Notes: generated by a model not told the origin, from the sequence alone. 64,000 nt of DNA from JASGDN01 sp049841275 (GCA_049841275.1 JASGDN010000069.1:106869-170868), one strand, 5' to 3'; positions 1 through 9,238 are shown, counted from the first letter of the stretch. Program-made: numbers and translations.

Positions 1-640
1 TCAGTTCGGCGAGTTCGGTCTCCATCTTCCCGTTGCCGGAGAAGCCGAGACCGAGCACGCGGCGTCCGAGCCGGCGCGAGAGTTGGGCGGTGACGGTCAT
101 GCCGGGCCGCGAGGCCGATGCGCCGTGGATGATGGACGTACCGTAGTAGACGATCGGTGGGGTCGTATCCTCCGGCAGGAGCGTGAACGACGTGCCTTCG
201 TTGACGCCGATCTCTGCCGCCTCGACGCGGTTGAAGAGGGGGAACCAGAGCGTATAGGCACGCCCGCCCGGATCGGCGTCCGCGACGAGCGTGGCTTCCA
301 CCTCCGGGAAGGTGGCCGGATGGCTGACGGAGACCCAGCGGGAGACGCCGTTCGCATCGTCGGCGTAGAGATCGACACCGGAGACGGCGGTCGGCGGCAT
401 GTGCGTCATGCCGAGTTCGGGCAGGCCGAGCGTATAGCGAACGGCGATGGTGGTGGCGTTGGTCCGGAAGCGGGCGAAGAGTCCGGAAGCCATCCGGCTG
501 AGATCCCAGACGATTTCGGGAACCATCGCTTCGGCACGGCCGGGCAAGCGGTCGTATGGGCGGATAGTGTCCGCGAACCCCTTGCCGTGCGGGGTGCCGA
601 GGTCGTGCCAGGTGAGATGGGGGAGGGTGGTGTCGGTCAT
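1..640 (-). CDS. SGNH/GDSL-type esterase with GxDLY N-terminal domain, 3' end outside window
   Basis: Reading leftwards from ATG at 640 gives 213 open codons that run off the window edge, so the C-terminus is missing. The ATG is preceded at 8 nt by AGGAG. Residues about 1-150 form a beta-rich N-terminal domain carrying the GVDLYADD segment that names the GxDLY domain of these esterases. From about residue 165 the SGNH catalytic domain begins with IVYYGTSIIHGASASRPG, where Ser of GTSI is the likely nucleophile, followed by LGFSGNGKME, the block II Gly/Asn region. The catalytic Asp-His pair would lie off the window. Known family members are hydrolases of ester or acyl groups on carbohydrates or other small substrates; the substrate here is unknown. 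It is transcribed away from the methyltransferase to its right. Confidence 0.8.
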   Translation of the reverse strand, partial: MTDTTLPHLTWHDLGTPHGKGFADTIRPYDRLPGRAEAMVPEIVWDLSRMASGLFARFRTNATTIAVRYTLGLPELGMTHMPPTAVSGVDLYADDANGVSRWVSVSHPATFPEVEATLVADADPGGRAYTLWFPLFNRVEAAEIGVNEGTSFTLLPEDTTPPIVYYGTSIIHGASASRPGMTVTAQLSRRLGRRVLGLGFSGNGKMETELAEL

Positions 641-744
641 TGGACAAGCTCCTGTTCATGGGATGTGATAGGCGAACAGGAGCGCATTGTGGAGGATCAT
701 GGAGGAGCGGGGAAGCCCCCGGTCTCGCTGGCTGAGGAAGATTC

Positions 745-1463
745 ATGGACGCTTACACCGATCTGCAGGCTGCCGAACTCTACGACGTGCTCAATCCATG
801 GTCGTGCAGCGATGCCTTCTTTCTCGACTGGGTGATGGAGTGTGGTCGTACCAGTGCGATCGATATCGGCTGCGGCACCGGATGCGGGAAGCTGGGCATA
901 CCGGCGAGCTGGTCGGGATCGATCCCGATCCGGGCATGCTGACGGTTGCTTCGCGGAAGGGTGGAATCGAGTGGCGTCGGGCGAAGGCGGCGGACATCCC
1001 CGACCGCGAGCGGTTCGCGGTCGCGATCATGGCGAGCCACGGCTTCCAGTACCTCGCCACGGACGATGAGCTGGATTGCTCGCTGGCCGCGATCGCGCGG
1101 GCGTTGCGGCCGGAAGGGCACTTCGTCTTCGATACGCGGAACCCGCTCGCTCGCGAGTGGGAGACCTGGACGCCGGATCACCCGTTCGACGTGGTCGATC
1201 CGGCCGGTCGCGAGCTGCGCATGATCTATCGCGTCGAGGATGTGAGCGGGGACCGCGTGACCTCCACCGAGTCGACCTGCGCGCGGAACGGGACGCCGTT
1301 GCGGGTCGATCGTGCGACCTTTCGCTTCCTGTCGGCAGGCGTGCTGAACGCACGGCTCCAGGCTGCCGGTTTCGTTGTGGAGGCGCAATACGGCGACTAC
1401 GATGGCACGCCGCTTGTCCCAGACGCGTCGGAGATCGTCACCGTCGCCCGCCGAAACCGATGA
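745..1463 (+). pseudogene. Class I SAM-dependent methyltransferase, frameshifted in motif I
   Basis: ATG at 745 follows GAGGAA at a good distance. The first 50 codons read MDAYTDLQAAELYDVLNPW and reach AIDIGCGTG, the SAM-binding glycine motif I. The continuation GHTGELVGIDPDPGML, which carries the acidic residue ending strand 2, is in a different frame, so the frame changes between about 885 and 897. The rest, through ALRPEGHFVFDTRNPL to TGA at 1461, is a normal methyltransferase C-terminal half. Too few residues remain between GCGTG and GHTG for the family, so the lesion looks like a deletion of about 10 or 13 nt, perhaps between the nearby CACCGG-like repeats, rather than one miscalled base. 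As written the protein is truncated and lacks most of the fold. The substrate is unknown. Confidence 0.7.
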
Positions 1464-1466
1464 TCG

Positions 1467-1964
1467 TCACGCCGCGATGGTGATAGTGCCTGCTGTCTCG
1501 ACCGGAAAGTTGACCGATTGCGCGACGAAGCACATCGCGTGGGCGTCGTGATGAATCTCCCGCGCTCGCTCGACCTGCTCCGGGGTGCTGCCGGCGGCGA
1601 GCACGATCTCCGGCCGCAGCGTGACCTTCGTGAAGTGGCCGGAGCCGGATACCTCCTCGATCATCTCGCCCTCCGCGCGATCGACGTAGGAGGTGACGAC
1701 GAGGTTTGCCTGCGACGCCAGATGGAGATACCAGAGCATATGACAGGTGGAAAGCGAGGCGACGAGCATGTCCTCCGGCGTCCACCGTGCCGGGTCGCCC
1801 CGGAAAGCGGCGTCGGACGAACCGGCGATCACCGGTTTGCCATCAACGGCGATATCGTGAGCGCGTTCGTAGGAGCGATAGGTCGCCGTGCCTTCGCCGG
1901 TGTTGCCGGTCCAGGTGACGGTGGTCGCGTAGTGGTGGGTATGGCCGGCAAGCGAATCGGGCAT
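1467..1964 (-). CDS. OsmC family peroxiredoxin-like protein
   Basis: 165 aa. The OsmC/Ohr family reduces organic hydroperoxides with two cysteines in the cytoplasm. Here the first conserved Cys is in ASLSTCHMLWYL (about residue 72) and the second in HAMCFVAQSVNFPV (about 140), the two positions expected for a peroxidatic-resolving pair. The beta-rich N-terminus HHYATTVTWTGNTG and the RGDPARWTPEDMLVAS segment are also typical. An upstream in-frame ATG exists at 2009, but ATG at 1964 is preceded by AGGAGTCTTCCAG and matches the usual family start, so 1964 was chosen. The stop lies 3 nt from the end of the convergent methyltransferase remnant. It is monocistronic as far as can be seen. Confidence 0.85.
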   Translation of the reverse strand: MPDSLAGHTHHYATTVTWTGNTGEGTATYRSYERAHDIAVDGKPVIAGSSDAAFRGDPARWTPEDMLVASLSTCHMLWYLHLASQANLVVTSYVDRAEGEMIEEVSGSGHFTKVTLRPEIVLAAGSTPEQVERAREIHHDAHAMCFVAQSVNFPVETAGTITIAA

Positions 1965-2091
1965 CTGGAAGACTCCTGCATGGGATCGGGCCGCCGGAAC
2001 ATCGACCACAGCATGACACGTCCAACGCGGTCACTCGAACTGGCACCATGATGCCAGATTCCGCCGATGCAAGGTCAGGATGCCCAGGAAG

Positions 2092-2679
2092 TCAGCAGTC
2101 CTGCGAGCCGAGAAAGGCGAGCACACGTTGCCAGAAGAATTCCGTATTCGCCGAGTCGAAATCGGCCAGCATGGGATCGGTGAACAGGTGTCCGTTGCCA
2201 GGATAATCTACGAACCGTTCGAGATAGGCACCCGATTCCTGAACACTCGCCACGACCGATTCCAACCACGACTCGTTTCGAAAAGGATCGTCGTTCGTGT
2301 AGTAGATCTGGACCGACGTCTCACCGGGCCAGGCGTCTGCGCCCAACATCGCGATCGACAGTGTCCCCGAGCCGAGCACGGCCTTACTGACTCGGCGTCG
2401 CGTCGTGACGTATCTGGCCATGCCTGCGCCATTCGAGAAGCCCAGAACCGCAAATCCGTCCGGAAGATCCTCGACAGCGTCGAGGGCGGCCTGCATGAGT
2501 GTGGGGAAGCCAACCGCCGCGACGAACTCACCAGCACTGGTGTGATCGTCGAAAGCGCGGCCGTCGCCGTAGTAGTCGACAATGTGCGCGACGTGGCCGG
2601 CTTCGGTGAGGCGACGGGCTGCATCACGGACTCCGGCACGTACGCCCAAATCGGGGTGGAAGATCGCAACAGTAGCCAT
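2092..2679 (-). CDS. Dienelactone hydrolase family protein
   Basis: 195 aa alpha/beta hydrolase. It starts MATVAIFHPDLGVR with strand 1 and has the nucleophile elbow GFSNGAG at about residue 85, an acidic position in YYTNDDPF at about 135, and a histidine in YPGNGHLF at about 162, giving a Ser-Asp-His triad. Classical dienelactone hydrolases have Cys at the elbow; Ser here places it with the broader DLH-like esterase group, so the name is a family label only and no substrate can be given. The ATG at 2679 has AAAGG upstream; longer in-frame starts add a tail without family features. Base composition is a little less GC-rich than its neighbours, and it is divergent from the first M20 amidohydrolase. 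Confidence 0.75.
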   Translation of the reverse strand: MATVAIFHPDLGVRAGVRDAARRLTEAGHVAHIVDYYGDGRAFDDHTSAGEFVAAVGFPTLMQAALDAVEDLPDGFAVLGFSNGAGMARYVTTRRRVSKAVLGSGTLSIAMLGADAWPGETSVQIYYTNDDPFRNESWLESVVASVQESGAYLERFVDYPGNGHLFTDPMLADFDSANTEFFWQRVLAFLGSQDC

Positions 2680-2911
2680 AGCATCGCCTTTGTTGATGGC
2701 CTCGGCTGGCCACGCTGGCCAACATATCCAGGACGGTCGTCGGTGCAATGACCACGCCGCTGGCATTCCATTGCCACGGCCTACTACCCGTCTCTGGATG
2801 CACAAGAGGTATGGGTTGTTTCTGCATCGGAACGGATGCAGGGAAATGCTGGGTAATTTGGTAGCATGCGCGGCAGCGATACGCGCTCACCGCACATAAG
2901 GATGGACGAAC

Positions 2912-4111
2912 ATGGGGACATTGCTGGCTGACGTTGACGAGATCATGCCTGGCCTCGTGGCCGACCGGCGCTGGTTGCACGAGCATCCGGAATTGGGCAT
3001 GCACGAGGTCGAGACCTCGAGGTTCGTGATCGAACGGCTGCAGGCGCTCGGCGTGGAGGACATCCGCACCGGTATCAGCGAGACCGGCGTGACGGCGCTC
3101 GTGCGGGGAACCGGCACCGGTCCGGGTGTGGGTAAGGTCGTGCTCCTGCGGGCAGACATGGACGCGCTCCCGATCGAGGAGGAGAACGACGTCGAGTACC
3201 GGTCGCAGGTGCCTGGTGTGATGCATGCCTGCGGTCACGATGGCCATACGGCCATGCTGCTCGCGACGACGCGCATGCTGATGGAGCGGCGCAACGAATT
3301 CGCCGGCACGGTGAAGGTGCTCTTCCAGCCCTGCGAGGAGACGGGGCCTGGCGGTGCGAAGTGGATGATCGATCAAGGCGTGCTGGAGGATCCGCACGTC
3401 GATGCGGTCTTCGGGCTGCATCTCGCGCAGTCGCTGCCGGTCGGCATGGTAAGCGCGCCGGATGGCCCCACGATGTCCGGCGGCCAGTTCTTCTCCTGCA
3501 AGGTGCAGGGACGGGGTGGGCATGGCGCAATGCCGCATCTGGCCGTCGATCCGATCGTCGCGGCCTGTGCGATGGTGACGCAGCTCCAGACGATCGTCTC
3601 GCGCAACGTGAATGCGCGGGACACCGCCGTGCTGAGCGTTGGCACGATCCACGGTGGCAAGGCGGCGAACGTGATTCCGGATTCGGTGGAGTTCGCGGCA
3701 ACCTTCCGCACCTTCTCCGATGAGACGCGGACGCTCGTGCATGACCGGACGATCGCGATCATCGAGGGCATCGCTGCCGCGATGGGCGTCTCGGTCGAGA
3801 TCGACATGTCGGAGGGGTTGCCGGCGGTGATCAACGATCCGGGGATGTCGGCGATCGTGCGGCGGGCGGCGGCCACGGTAGTTGGGGAAGACAAGGCCAT
3901 CGCCGGAGAGCCGTGGATGGCGAGCGAGGACTTCTCCTACTTCCTGCTCGAACGGCCGGGGAGTTTCTTCTTCGTCGGTAGCCGGAACGAGGCGCAGGGA
4001 TTGGTCTGGGATCATCATCACCCGAAGTTCAACTTCGATGAGGATGCGCTCGGCATTGGCGTGGCGACGATGACGCAGACGGTGCTGGAGTACTTCCGCA
4101 GCGTCGGATAG
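2912..4111 (+). CDS. M20D family amidohydrolase, first of a tandem pair
   Basis: 399 aa, the usual length for M20D dinuclear-zinc amidohydrolases (hippurate hydrolase, IAA-amino acid hydrolase, N-acetyl-diaminopimelate deacetylase relatives). It opens with DRRWLHEHPELGM (residues about 18-30). Metal ligands are seen in MHACGHDGHT (104-112), CEETGPGG with the catalytic Glu (about 142), HLAQSL after VFGLH, and the C-terminal DHHHPKFNFDE. The lid domain lies in the middle (VQGRGGHGAMPH). The protein hydrolyses an N-acyl amino acid or related amide in the cytoplasm; the acyl donor cannot be told from sequence. A close paralogue follows 134 nt downstream on the same strand. A weak AAGGA-type site precedes the ATG. 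Confidence 0.9.
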   Translation: MGTLLADVDEIMPGLVADRRWLHEHPELGMHEVETSRFVIERLQALGVEDIRTGISETGVTALVRGTGTGPGVGKVVLLRADMDALPIEEENDVEYRSQVPGVMHACGHDGHTAMLLATTRMLMERRNEFAGTVKVLFQPCEETGPGGAKWMIDQGVLEDPHVDAVFGLHLAQSLPVGMVSAPDGPTMSGGQFFSCKVQGRGGHGAMPHLAVDPIVAACAMVTQLQTIVSRNVNARDTAVLSVGTIHGGKAANVIPDSVEFAATFRTFSDETRTLVHDRTIAIIEGIAAAMGVSVEIDMSEGLPAVINDPGMSAIVRRAAATVVGEDKAIAGEPWMASEDFSYFLLERPGSFFFVGSRNEAQGLVWDHHHPKFNFDEDALGIGVATMTQTVLEYFRSVG

Positions 4112-4245
4112 GCGGCTACGGCGCCAACAGTGCGGTTGCCCCGCTCCGACGGTGGCCGTTCTGTGCGTCGCCGTGGAGCACACCTTTGGTGCTCATACGT
4201 ACATCCGAACATTCGTATACCCTGAGAAATGGATGGGTTGGCGCG

Positions 4246-5451
4246 ATGGTAACGGCGGTTCAACTGAAGAACGATGCGGACGAGATCCTGCCGGGCGTCA
4301 TTGCCGACCGACGGTGGTTGCATGAGCATCCCGAGCTGGGCATGCAGGAAGTCGAGACGGCAGCCTTTGTCGGGCAGCGGCTCGCACAGATCGGCGTCGA
4401 GGATGTGCGGACCGGGATCGCGGTCACTGGCCTCACGGGTCTCATTCGGGGGACAGGTACGGCTGGGAATCCGGACAAGGTCGTGCTGGTTCGCGCCGAT
4501 ATGGATGCGCTGCCGATCCTCGAGGAGAACGAGGTCGAATACGTTTCGCAGAACCCTGGTGTGATGCACGCCTGCGGGCACGATGCGCACACCGCGATGT
4601 TGCTCGGTGTCTCCCGCGTGTTGATGGATCGGCGCAACGAGTTCGCCGGGACGGTGAAGGTGCTCTTCCAGCCGTGCGAGGAGACCGGGCCTGGCGGGGC
4701 GAGGTGGATGATCGACGAGGGCGTGCTCGAAGACCCGCACGTCGATGTCGTGCTCGGGCTGCACGTCGCGTCCGGTATCCCTTCCGGAGAAATCCACCTG
4801 CGGCCGGGACCGTCCAATGCCGCGCCGGACTCCTTTTCCATCAAGATCCAGGGCAAGGGCTCCCATGCCGCCGAGCCGCACCAGAGCATCGATCCGATCG
4901 TGGTTGGTTCGCAGATCGTGCTCGCGCTGCAGATGCTGGTCTCGCGGGAGACCGATCCGATGGACGCCGCGGTCGTCTCGGTGACGGCGTTCCTGGCGGG
5001 CGAGGCGTTCAACGTGATCCCGGATACGGCGGAACTGCGCGGCACGGTGCGCACGATCCGGGCGGAGGTGCGCGAGCACATCTCGCGCCGGCTTGCCGAG
5101 GTAGCGGAAGCGGTCGGAGCGGTCTTCGGCGCGACCGTGACGACCGAGTACACCTTCGGGCCGCCGAGCATCGTCAACGATCCGGCGGTCGTGGATCTCG
5201 TGTGGAAGGCCGCGGCGGAGGTCGTTGGCGAGGAGAACGTCCACGAGGCGAAGGTCGGGATGGGCGGCGAAGACTTCTCCTACTTCACGGAAGCGCGTCC
5301 CGGCTGCTTCTTCAATGTCGGCACGCGCAACGAGGAACGCGGCATCGTCTGGGGCCACCATCACCCGCGCTTCGACGTCGACGAAGAGGGGATGGCGCCC
5401 GGCATCGCGACGATGGCAAACGCCGTGCTGACGATTCTCGCGGCGGAGTAG
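4246..5451 (+). CDS. M20D family amidohydrolase, second of a tandem pair
   Basis: 401 aa, collinear with the upstream gene over its whole length: DRRWLHEHPELGM, MHACGHDAHTAML, LMDRRNEFAGTVKVLFQPCE and WGHHHPRFDVDE are nearly the same, so the pair arose by tandem duplication. Ligand positions for the two metals and the catalytic Glu of CEETGPGG are kept. The region around GIPSGEIHLRPGPSN differs clearly from the sister protein, and this is where substrate pockets often diverge. An earlier in-frame GTG at 4186 exists, but ATG at 4246 aligns with the sister start and was chosen; its ribosome site is weak. A zinc alcohol dehydrogenase gene begins 33 nt downstream, so the three may form an operon. 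Confidence 0.9.
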   Translation: MVTAVQLKNDADEILPGVIADRRWLHEHPELGMQEVETAAFVGQRLAQIGVEDVRTGIAVTGLTGLIRGTGTAGNPDKVVLVRADMDALPILEENEVEYVSQNPGVMHACGHDAHTAMLLGVSRVLMDRRNEFAGTVKVLFQPCEETGPGGARWMIDEGVLEDPHVDVVLGLHVASGIPSGEIHLRPGPSNAAPDSFSIKIQGKGSHAAEPHQSIDPIVVGSQIVLALQMLVSRETDPMDAAVVSVTAFLAGEAFNVIPDTAELRGTVRTIRAEVREHISRRLAEVAEAVGAVFGATVTTEYTFGPPSIVNDPAVVDLVWKAAAEVVGEENVHEAKVGMGGEDFSYFTEARPGCFFNVGTRNEERGIVWGHHHPRFDVDEEGMAPGIATMANAVLTILAAE

Positions 5452-5484
5452 CCGGATTTGCGGGTGGGCGATGGGAGGTGATCC

Positions 5485-6571
5485 ATGCAGGCGATGGTGC
5501 TCGATCGGGTGGGAACGCCGTTGCGGGCGCGCGACCTGGCGATCCCCGAACCGGGCGAGGGGCAGGTGCTGTTGCGTGTGCGAGCGTGCGGCGTCTGCCG
5601 GACCGATCTCCATGTCGTGGATGGCGAGCTGCCCGACCCCATCTACCGCTGGTTCCTGGTCACGAGGTCGTGGCCGAGGTGGTGGCAAATGGCAGCGGTG
5701 CATCCCGATTCGCGCCGGGGGAGCGAGTCGGAGTGCCGTGGCTGGGCTGGACGTGCGGCGCGTGCCGCTGGTGCCGGAGTGGGCAGGAGAATCTCTGCCC
5801 AAACGCCCGGTTCACCGGCTACAGCCAGGACGGCGGATATGCGGGCTATCTCGTTGCCGATGAGCGGTACTGCTTCCCGATCCCGGCACGCTTCTCCGAC
5901 GAGGAGGCCGCGCCCCTGCTCTGCGCCGGGCTGATCGGCTTTCGGTCGCTCCGGATGGCGGGCGATCCGCAACGGCTCGGCCTGTACGGGTTCGGCGCGT
6001 CGGCGCACATCATCGCGCAGGTCGCGGTGCAGCAGGGACGGGAGGTCTACGCCTTCACCCGGCCCGGCGACCGGCGCGGGCAGGATTTCGCGCGGTCGCC
6101 GGGTGCGGTCTGGGTGGGCGGCTCCGATGAACGTCCGCCGGAGCCACTCGATGCCGCGATCATCTTCGCGCCGGTGGGTGCGTTGGTGCTGCAGGCCTTG
6201 CGGGCGGTGGGGCCAGGCGGCGCAGTGATCTGTGCGGGCATCACATGTCGGACATTCCGTCGTTTCCCTACGCGGATCTCTGGGAAGAGCGCTCCATCCG
6301 GTCGGTGGCGAACCTGACGAAGGAGGATGGAGACGCCTTCTTCACAACGATCGCGACGATGCCGCTGCGGATCGCCACGACGCCGTATCTGCTTTCCCGC
6401 GCCAATGACGCCCTCGACGATCTGCGGAACGGTCGCTTCGAGGAAGCTGCCGTGCTGGTCCCGGAGGCGCCGGCCGATAGCGCCAGAGATCAGGAGGCCT
6501 TTGCCGTTTCCGCCTTGCGGCCGCGCGGATCGGGCACGACCCCGAGGGCCGAGGCGAGATCGATCTGGTGA
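5485..6571 (+). pseudogene. Zinc-dependent alcohol dehydrogenase, two frameshifts
   Basis: A strong GGAGGTGATCC precedes ATG at 5485. The intended protein is a medium-chain dehydrogenase of the zinc-binding CAD-like group. Frame one gives RACGVCRTDLHVVDGELPDPIY with the catalytic-zinc Cys. After a shift near 5646 come VPGHEVVAEV, the four structural-zinc cysteines in CGACRWCRSGQENLC, and the nucleotide-binding LGLYGFGASAHI. After a second shift near 6242 come HMSDIPSFPYADLWEERSIRSV and the C-terminal LDDLRNGRFEEAAVLVP. Both shifts are repaired by adding one C (CCC at 5646, CC at 6242), so sequencing error is as likely as decay. The last 80 nt overlap the convergent ferritin-like gene, and the true stop may lie earlier. 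Confidence 0.75.
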
Positions 6572-6975
6572 TCCTGCTCCTCGCGGATGATCTTCTGCAG
6601 GATCTCCGCGAGGGCGAATTCCCCTGCCTCCTGGGCCTGGACGATGCGCTGCCGGTAGTTGGTGACCGTGTCGTCCTCGGCGCGGAGGTCGGCCCAGAGC
6701 ATTCCCTCGTTTTCCTCCGAAATCTCCACAGGTTTCGGCTCGTGGACGGGATAGGCGCCGAAGTAGTCGAGCTGCTTGGCGATGGCGATCGCATGATTCA
6801 GCTCCTGGTGAGCGTGAACCTCCAGCTCTTCGGCGATATCCATGTACCGGGCGCCATCGAGTTTCTGGCTGAAAATGACGTACTGGATGATCGCCTTGTA
6901 TTCGCGGGCGAGGTCTTCCTGTAGGCCTGCGATCATCTGATCGCGAAGGACGCTTTCGGTCTGGGTATTGGGCAT
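6490..6975 (-). CDS. Ferritin-like (bacterioferritin/Dps-type) diiron protein
   Basis: 161 aa four-helix bundle. Iron ligands expected in ferritin-like proteins are visible: a Glu in LAREYKAIIQYVIFSQ (about residue 22), an ExxH in ELEVHAHQELNHAIAI (about 52-62), and a second ExxH in IIREEQDHQIDLAS (about 130-136). It is slightly shorter and more divergent than classical Bfr, and no Met for axial haem binding can be assigned with certainty. It likely stores or detoxifies iron in the cytoplasm. The ATG at 6975 has AGGACC upstream; longer starts reach into intergenic sequence. A siderophore-interacting protein is transcribed divergently from 7172, so the two iron-related genes share a 196-nt control region. 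Confidence 0.85.
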   Translation of the reverse strand: MPNTQTESVLRDQMIAGLQEDLAREYKAIIQYVIFSQKLDGARYMDIAEELEVHAHQELNHAIAIAKQLDYFGAYPVHEPKPVEISEENEGMLWADLRAEDDTVTNYRQRIVQAQEAGEFALAEILQKIIREEQDHQIDLASALGVVPDPRGRKAETAKAS

Positions 6976-7171
6976 AAGAGAGGTCCTTTCTGTCCGTTGG
7001 CGTCGTTGCCGTACCGAACCACACTCCATTTCGACGGTGCGATTGGCGCTTGCTCCCGGTCCATGCAAGCACCTTGCCGCCGTTCGGACCGGGCGATGAT
7101 TGACGGTCATGGGTGGTGCCCCTATCCTCTCGATAGCCGACTTGGTAGATCGGATTTGAAGGAGAACACCT

Positions 7172-8086
7172 GTGAGTGCGCGAGCCAGGAGTGAGGCCCG
7201 GAAGATCGAGACGATTGCGCATGGACCGATGGTCTTTCGCCCGGCGGAGGTCGTGCGGGTACGGACGGTGACGCCGCACATGGTACGGATCACGCTCACT
7301 GGCGAGGCGCTGGAGGGCCTGACGAGTCCCGGCGTTCACGACGACGTGCGCATCCAGTTCCCGGAGCAGTTCGATGCGACGCCCGTGCCGCCGGTGTTGT
7401 GCTGGAAGAATCTCAACGTCCGGCACGCGCCGGACGGACCGCCCTCCCAGATCCGGGCACTGACGATCCGCCGGTTCGACCCGAGCGCGGCCGAACTCGA
7501 TATCGAGATCGCGCTGCATGAGGCAGGGACGCCGTGGGACGAGGAGCGGGATGGCATCCTCACCGCCTGGGCGCGGCAGGCGGAACCGGGCCGGCGCGTG
7601 ACGATGGCCGGCCCGTACGTCTCACGGATGGTGCCAGACGATCTGGCGCATTACCTGCTGATCGGGGACGAGGCCGCGTTGCCAGCGATCGGGCGGCACG
7701 TCGAGTCGTTGCCGCAGGGGGCGGTGGTCACGGTCGTGGCGGAGGTGACGGACGCCGCGGATGAGCAGGTCTGGACATCCGCCGCGACGGTGGACTATCG
7801 CTGGTTCCACCACGGTGTGGCAGCACGCGGAGAGGCGGATCGGCTCGTCGAGGCCGTGCAGGCGTTGCCGGACCAGCCGCCCGAGACCTATGCATTCGTC
7901 GGTGCGGAAGTGGCGGTGGCGAAGGAGCTTCGCCGTTTGCTGACGCGCGAACGGGGTATCGAGAAGGGGCTGCTCGATGCGACCGGGTACTGGCGGCGGC
8001 GCGAGGAGCAACCGGGGACGGCAATTCGCCTGCGCGACCGGCTGGAGAAGACGCTTTTCTCCGGACACACGCAGTCGCCGCGATGA
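7172..8086 (+). CDS. Siderophore-interacting protein (ViuB/SIP-type ferric reductase)
   Basis: 304 aa. The family releases iron from ferric siderophores in the cytoplasm with an FAD-bound ferredoxin-reductase-like fold. The FAD domain covers residues about 20-125: VVRVRTVTPHMVRITLTGEAL opens the barrel and RALTIRRFDPSAAELDIEI carries the R-x-YTxR-like flavin strand. The NAD(P)H-type lobe follows with YLLIGDEAALPAIGRHVESLP. The C-terminal block FVGAEVAVAKELRRLL and the closing GYWRRR are characteristic of SIP proteins. The GTG start at 7172 follows GAAGGAGAACACCT, an excellent ribosome site. It lies divergent to the ferritin-like gene, which supports a role in iron assimilation. Confidence 0.9.
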   Translation: MSARARSEARKIETIAHGPMVFRPAEVVRVRTVTPHMVRITLTGEALEGLTSPGVHDDVRIQFPEQFDATPVPPVLCWKNLNVRHAPDGPPSQIRALTIRRFDPSAAELDIEIALHEAGTPWDEERDGILTAWARQAEPGRRVTMAGPYVSRMVPDDLAHYLLIGDEAALPAIGRHVESLPQGAVVTVVAEVTDAADEQVWTSAATVDYRWFHHGVAARGEADRLVEAVQALPDQPPETYAFVGAEVAVAKELRRLLTRERGIEKGLLDATGYWRRREEQPGTAIRLRDRLEKTLFSGHTQSPR

Positions 8087-8142
8087 GCGCCGTGAGTCGA
8101 TGACGTTGGTGGCGACAGGTGTCCGGCGGATATTCCAAGGTA

Positions 8143-8820
8143 TCAGTGGCGTGGTCTCGGCAGAAGTCCGAACCAGCGGGCGAGCTCGGCTGCCGTCTCC
8201 TCGATGGTGCGTGAGCCGTCGACCGCCAGCCAGAAGTCTCCTGGCTCCAGTTCGGCCCGGTAGGCATTGGCGAGGAGCAGGTCACGGGCGATGTGATTCG
8301 CGAGCGCCCGCGCCGGGTTCGATGTCTGTGCCTTCCAGGCGGATTTGCCTCGCCGATCGTGCGAGGCGCGCTTGAACGTTTCGGATGGGATCAGTCAGGC
8401 GGCGTGATGTGCGTCCGGAAGCAGCGGGCGAATGGCCGATGGGAAGAATCCCGGTCCCTCGGCGATGACGATCCCGGTGGCCTCCGGGGCCAGCAGATCC
8501 TCGACAACGAGCGGAACGCGCTCGATCCAGTTGGCACGGGCGTCGGTAGCGAGGGTTTCCGGCGACTCACTCGCCCATGCTTCGACGAATCTGGCGGGAT
8601 CGTCGGCCAATCGCTGGCGCATCGCTGCGTGAAGGGGGAAGCGGCTGGCGTCGGCACGGGCGATATGCTCGCGTTCGTGGGCATCCTCTCGATAGAGGGT
8701 TGCGCCATTCACCATCTCCTGCAGGGCCTGGGCAACGGTGGACTTGCCGGCGTCCGGCGGCCCGCCAATCCAGTAGACATTGCCGAGGGCGGGGGATGAT
8801 GAGGTCTGGGGAACGTGCAT
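8143..8820 (-). pseudogene. P-loop kinase-like NTPase with in-frame TGA
   Basis: From ATG at 8820 (AAGGA about 10 nt upstream) the frame opens with VYWIGGPPDAGKSTVAQAL, a Walker A motif of the small-molecule kinase type, and continues ADDPARFVEAW...IVIAEGPGFFPS to DAHHAA, where TGA (8395-8397, codon 142) interrupts it. Without any frame change the next codons read LIPSETFKRASHDRRGK, then RALANHIARDLLLANAYRAE and LAVDGSRTIEETAAELARWF, the normal second half of such kinases, ending at 8143. Related kinases have Trp before LIP, so TGG to TGA is the simplest explanation. Either the gene is a nonsense allele, the base is wrong, or the stop is read through. The phosphorylated substrate is unknown. 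Confidence 0.7.
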
Positions 8821-8884
8821 GGTTCGCGGAATCCTTGCGTCGTACAGGGTGACGGATGGTGAGCGTAGCGTGGGACGCGCGCGA

Positions 8885-8913
8885 TTGCCATTTTGCAGCG
8901 CGGTCGCTAGGAT
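8885..8913 (+). promoter_or_regulatory. Sigma70-type promoter TTGCCA-N17-TAGGAT (copy 1)
   Basis: -35 TTGCCA at 8885-8890 and -10 TAGGAT at 8908-8913 are separated by exactly 17 nt. It points at the DUF4258/DUF2283 pair starting at 9014, giving a leader of roughly 95 nt. The same promoter with about 50 nt of shared context recurs at 9507. Confidence 0.65.
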
Positions 8914-9013
8914 GAAACGTGGATAGGTGCCTTGTCGGGGGATTCCGCCCTCGTTTCGGCTCCTCAAATGATTGTGGAAACATAGTCATGGTCGGTGTGT
9001 CGCGGGATAGCCG

Positions 9014-9238
9014 ATGCCGGTCTTCGATACGATCATCTCCACCGAGCATGCGCGGGAGCGTATGGCCGACCGCCGGATCCGGCGCGAGGATGTGGAATTC
9101 ACATTGCGGAACGGAGAAGGGCGACCGGGGAAACTCGGCAGCTGGATCTACGAAGCAGGGCGGTATCGTGTCGTCGTTATCGACGATGGTGGGACGGCGC
9201 GCGTGCTGACCGTGATTCGTCTGCGAGGGAGACGATGA
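9014..9238 (+). CDS. DUF4258 domain protein, RelE-toxin-like size
   Basis: 74 aa. TEHARERMADRRIRREDVEFTL is the SxHAxxRMxxR signature of DUF4258, followed by a beta part RYRVVVIDDGGTARVLTVIRLR. The family is found in small two-gene units and resembles RelE-fold toxins in size and layout, but no catalytic function is proven for most members; a toxin role is inference. Its stop overlaps the ATG of the next gene by 4 nt (ATGA), so the two are translationally coupled. It is driven by the promoter at 8885. Confidence 0.75.
   Translation: MPVFDTIISTEHARERMADRRIRREDVEFTLRNGEGRPGKLGSWIYEAGRYRVVVIDDGGTARVLTVIRLRGRR

Noticed and set aside
4018..5802. Long open frame of nearly 600 codons on minus
   Set aside because: Lies opposite two M20D genes with full catalytic motifs; its own protein is Arg/His-rich low-complexity with no motif, a shadow of GC-rich codon bias.
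8395..8397. TGA as selenocysteine
   Set aside because: Neither protein with an in-frame TGA belongs to a selenoprotein family and no SECIS-like stem is apparent right after the codon; Trp is the residue expected in the kinase.
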